Assembly (NCBI GenBank): GCA_964520785.1 | Contig: CAZFQG010000092.1 | Coordinates: forward strand, 1-24,583 | Reading direction: 5' to 3' | Length of the DNA: 24,583 nucleotides | Origin: CAZFQG01 sp964520785 | GTDB taxonomy: Bacteria > Planctomycetota > Planctomycetia > Pirellulales > Thermoguttaceae | Shown here: one piece after another, positions 23,287 through 24,583 of the stretch | How positions within the stretch are numbered: the first letter of the stretch is position 1 | Layout: every line of letters begins with the position of its first letter | Notes under the pieces: generated by a model | The model's input: only the letters and a program-made list of their open reading frames with translations | Told to the model about the DNA's origin: nothing | The model's database searches: none | Translations under genes and position numbers: made by a program

Positions 23287-24228
23287 TTACGCCTCGTTGA
23301 CTTTCGCCAGGCACCGGCGCATGTAGTCGATGCTCTTGCGCGCGAGGTTTTCGATCCCCGGCGTGTAGTCGAAGACTTCCACGCAGACCCAGCCGCGGTA
23401 ATCGACCTCCTTGAGTGCCTCGAAGATCGGGACGAAATCCAGGTCGCCCATTCCGGGACCGCGGAGGTTCGGGTCGTTCGCGTGGAAGTGTACCATTCGC
23501 TCGTGGTGCTTGCGGATCAGCTCCGGAATGGGTGTTTTTTCGCTCGACATCGCCTTGCAGTCGAGATGAAGCTCGACCCGGGGCGAATCGATCCGCTCGA
23601 TCAGTTTCATGGTCTCGCCCGCGGTGGTCAGGAAGTTGGTCTCGGCCGGTGCCAACGGTTCAATCGCGAAAAGGGTGTCCGTCTCTTCCAGCGTCGGGAT
23701 GAAGGCGGTAAAAACCTCCTCCGCGTAGTCCGTGGCCTGCTCGTGCGTCACGCCGGGAAGAACGTTTCGCTGCTGGGGCGAGCCGCACACGAGAATCTTC
23801 CCACCCAAATCCGCGCACAGATGCGCCAGCTCCGCGAAGTAGGCCGATGTTCTCTTGCGGACGTCGGCGTCCGGGCTGGTCATGTAGAACCCCTCCGTCT
23901 TCGCCAGAAGCCAGTGGATGCCGAGAATCTCCAGCCCGGCCTTCTCCGCCTGCCTCCGGACTTCAGCCCGCTTCGCCGCGGAAATGTCCGTCACGTAATT
24001 CGAAATCGTGAACGGGGCGATCTCCAATCCGGTGTATCCGCACTCCGCGGCCAGAGCAAAGGCCTTCTCGAAGGGCCAGTCCTGAAACGTCTCGTTGCAA
24101 ATGGCGAATTTCATCGTGAAATCCTTCTTGGGGTTTTCGGCGAACGCAGCTTGGCTTCCAATCATGCAGGGAACCGCGGCGCCCGCGGCCGCGGTCTTCA
24201 AAAAGTCACGTCGGGTGGGTCGGGTCAT
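23287..24228 (-). CDS. Tat-exported sugar phosphate isomerase/epimerase-like TIM-barrel protein
   Basis: A 313-residue member of the AP-endonuclease-2/xylose-isomerase-like TIM-barrel family (which includes hydroxypyruvate isomerase and tagatose/psicose 3-epimerases). The N-terminus carries a twin-arginine signal, TRRDFLK (5-11), followed by a hydrophobic Ala-rich stretch and cleavage near residue 30 (QAAFA-EN), so it would be folded in the cytoplasm and exported with its metal. Likely metal ligands are E190 (IEPLAP), D223 (LHLDCKAM), H249 (VHFHAND) and E284 (VCVEVFDY), the arrangement expected for the family. The ATG at 24228 has GGAGA about 8 bases upstream. Planctomycetes have many such proteins, whose substrates are mostly unknown. 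It is convergent with the UbiB-family gene and appears to be a single-gene unit. Confidence 0.9.
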   Translation of the reverse strand: MTRPTRRDFLKTAAAGAAVPCMIGSQAAFAENPKKDFTMKFAICNETFQDWPFEKAFALAAECGYTGLEIAPFTISNYVTDISAAKRAEVRRQAEKAGLEILGIHWLLAKTEGFYMTSPDADVRKRTSAYFAELAHLCADLGGKILVCGSPQQRNVLPGVTHEQATDYAEEVFTAFIPTLEETDTLFAIEPLAPAETNFLTTAGETMKLIERIDSPRVELHLDCKAMSSEKTPIPELIRKHHERMVHFHANDPNLRGPGMGDLDFVPIFEALKEVDYRGWVCVEVFDYTPGIENLARKSIDYMRRCLAKVNEA

Positions 24229-24583
24229 GGGGTCGTCTCCAAAAGAAAAATGGGGGACGCGGTTACGCCCGGGCTCGTCCGTGCAATCCGGGACTCGGGT
24301 CGCGCTGAATATCGAACAATCGTCTCTCGATTCTAAGCGCGCGCCGCGCCAGCGTCAAGTTCGCGCCCAACCACCGAAGGGGGGGGGGATTGCCGTCCAG
24401 GGCGAACCGCGAAAGGCACGGCGCCGCCGGTCGGCATTGCCGTAGGGGCGGGCCTTGTGCCCGGCGGAAATCGGCCCGGAAGGGGGACGGCCAATCACCG
24501 GCAGATTTTCAAAGAGCAGCGAAGATGATGCCGTTCGGGGGGGGCGAAGTCACTGTTTTATCTGGCACATATATCCGATATTT
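24229..24583. other. Right edge: upstream region of the isomerase gene, G-rich
   Basis: No gene seen to the window end. It must hold the promoter for the leftward isomerase gene, which I cannot pick out. The plus strand has unusual G-runs (ten Gs at 24379-24388, eight at 24537-24544, plus shorter runs) and a REP-like palindrome at 24442-24466. Confidence 0.45.
24442..24466 (+). repeat. REP-like palindromic unit (GTAGGGGCGGGCCTTGTGCC type)
   Basis: The 25-base unit has G/C-rich arms around a CTTGT loop. From memory, units of this kind (GTAGGGGC, arm, CCTTGTG, arm) occur as dispersed palindromes in many bacterial genomes, including environmental ones. The right arm is slightly degenerate (CCGGCG instead of CCGCCC). 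It is the only copy I see in the window. Confidence 0.45.

Noticed and set aside
1..24583. CRISPR array, transposon, prophage or defence island
   Set aside because: No regularly spaced repeats, no transposase or integrase, no recognisable defence proteins in any frame.

Overview
The window is a GC-rich, gene-dense chromosomal stretch that most likely comes from a planctomycete (Planctomycetota). Supporting signs are a DUF1559 pseudopilin-like protein (prepilin-type N-terminus plus a C-terminal VDGH motif) followed one base later by a small lipoprotein, several secreted proteins of planctomycete type (acidic low-complexity linker plus alpha/alpha toroid; Gly/Asp solenoid; small carboxypeptidase-regulatory-like proteins with a C-terminal membrane segment), and a Tat-exported TIM-barrel sugar isomerase-like protein. 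This assignment rests on family recognition only; there is no rRNA or tRNA in the window to confirm it.

Layout. 1-458: no gene seen, one possible RNA-like fold. 459-2459 (-): secreted two-domain glycoside hydrolase/sialidase-like protein. 2965-6900 (+): probable operon of a family-2 glycosyltransferase, a heparinase-like alpha/alpha toroid protein and an RlmM-like rRNA 2'-O-methyltransferase. 6901-7321: untranslated region with a possible terminator and a possible folded leader. 7322-11305 (+): two secreted proteins in tandem, a solenoid with about 13 Gly/Asp repeats and a toroid protein. 11361-14711 (-): rpsO, pnp and a soluble NtrB-like histidine kinase. 15148-17664 (-): ComEC/Rec2 DNA-uptake channel. 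17843-19262 (-): DUF1559 protein and lipoprotein. 19634-20819 (+): two related small exported proteins. 21060-22733 (+): ABC1/UbiB-family kinase-like protein. 23287-24228 (-): Tat-exported sugar isomerase/epimerase-like protein.

How the genes fit together. The housekeeping core is RNA metabolism (S15, PNPase, an rRNA methyltransferase), with a histidine kinase probably co-transcribed with pnp. The rest is mostly envelope biology: glycan processing (GH/sialidase, GT2, toroid protein, sugar isomerase), pilin-like secretion products, DNA uptake, and repeat-rich exported proteins of unknown role. I see no CRISPR array, transposase, phage gene, toxin-antitoxin pair or recognisable defence system. 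The most interesting uncharacterised unit is the two-gene exported locus at 7322-11305 with its possibly structured leader. It is a candidate, not a demonstrated new system.
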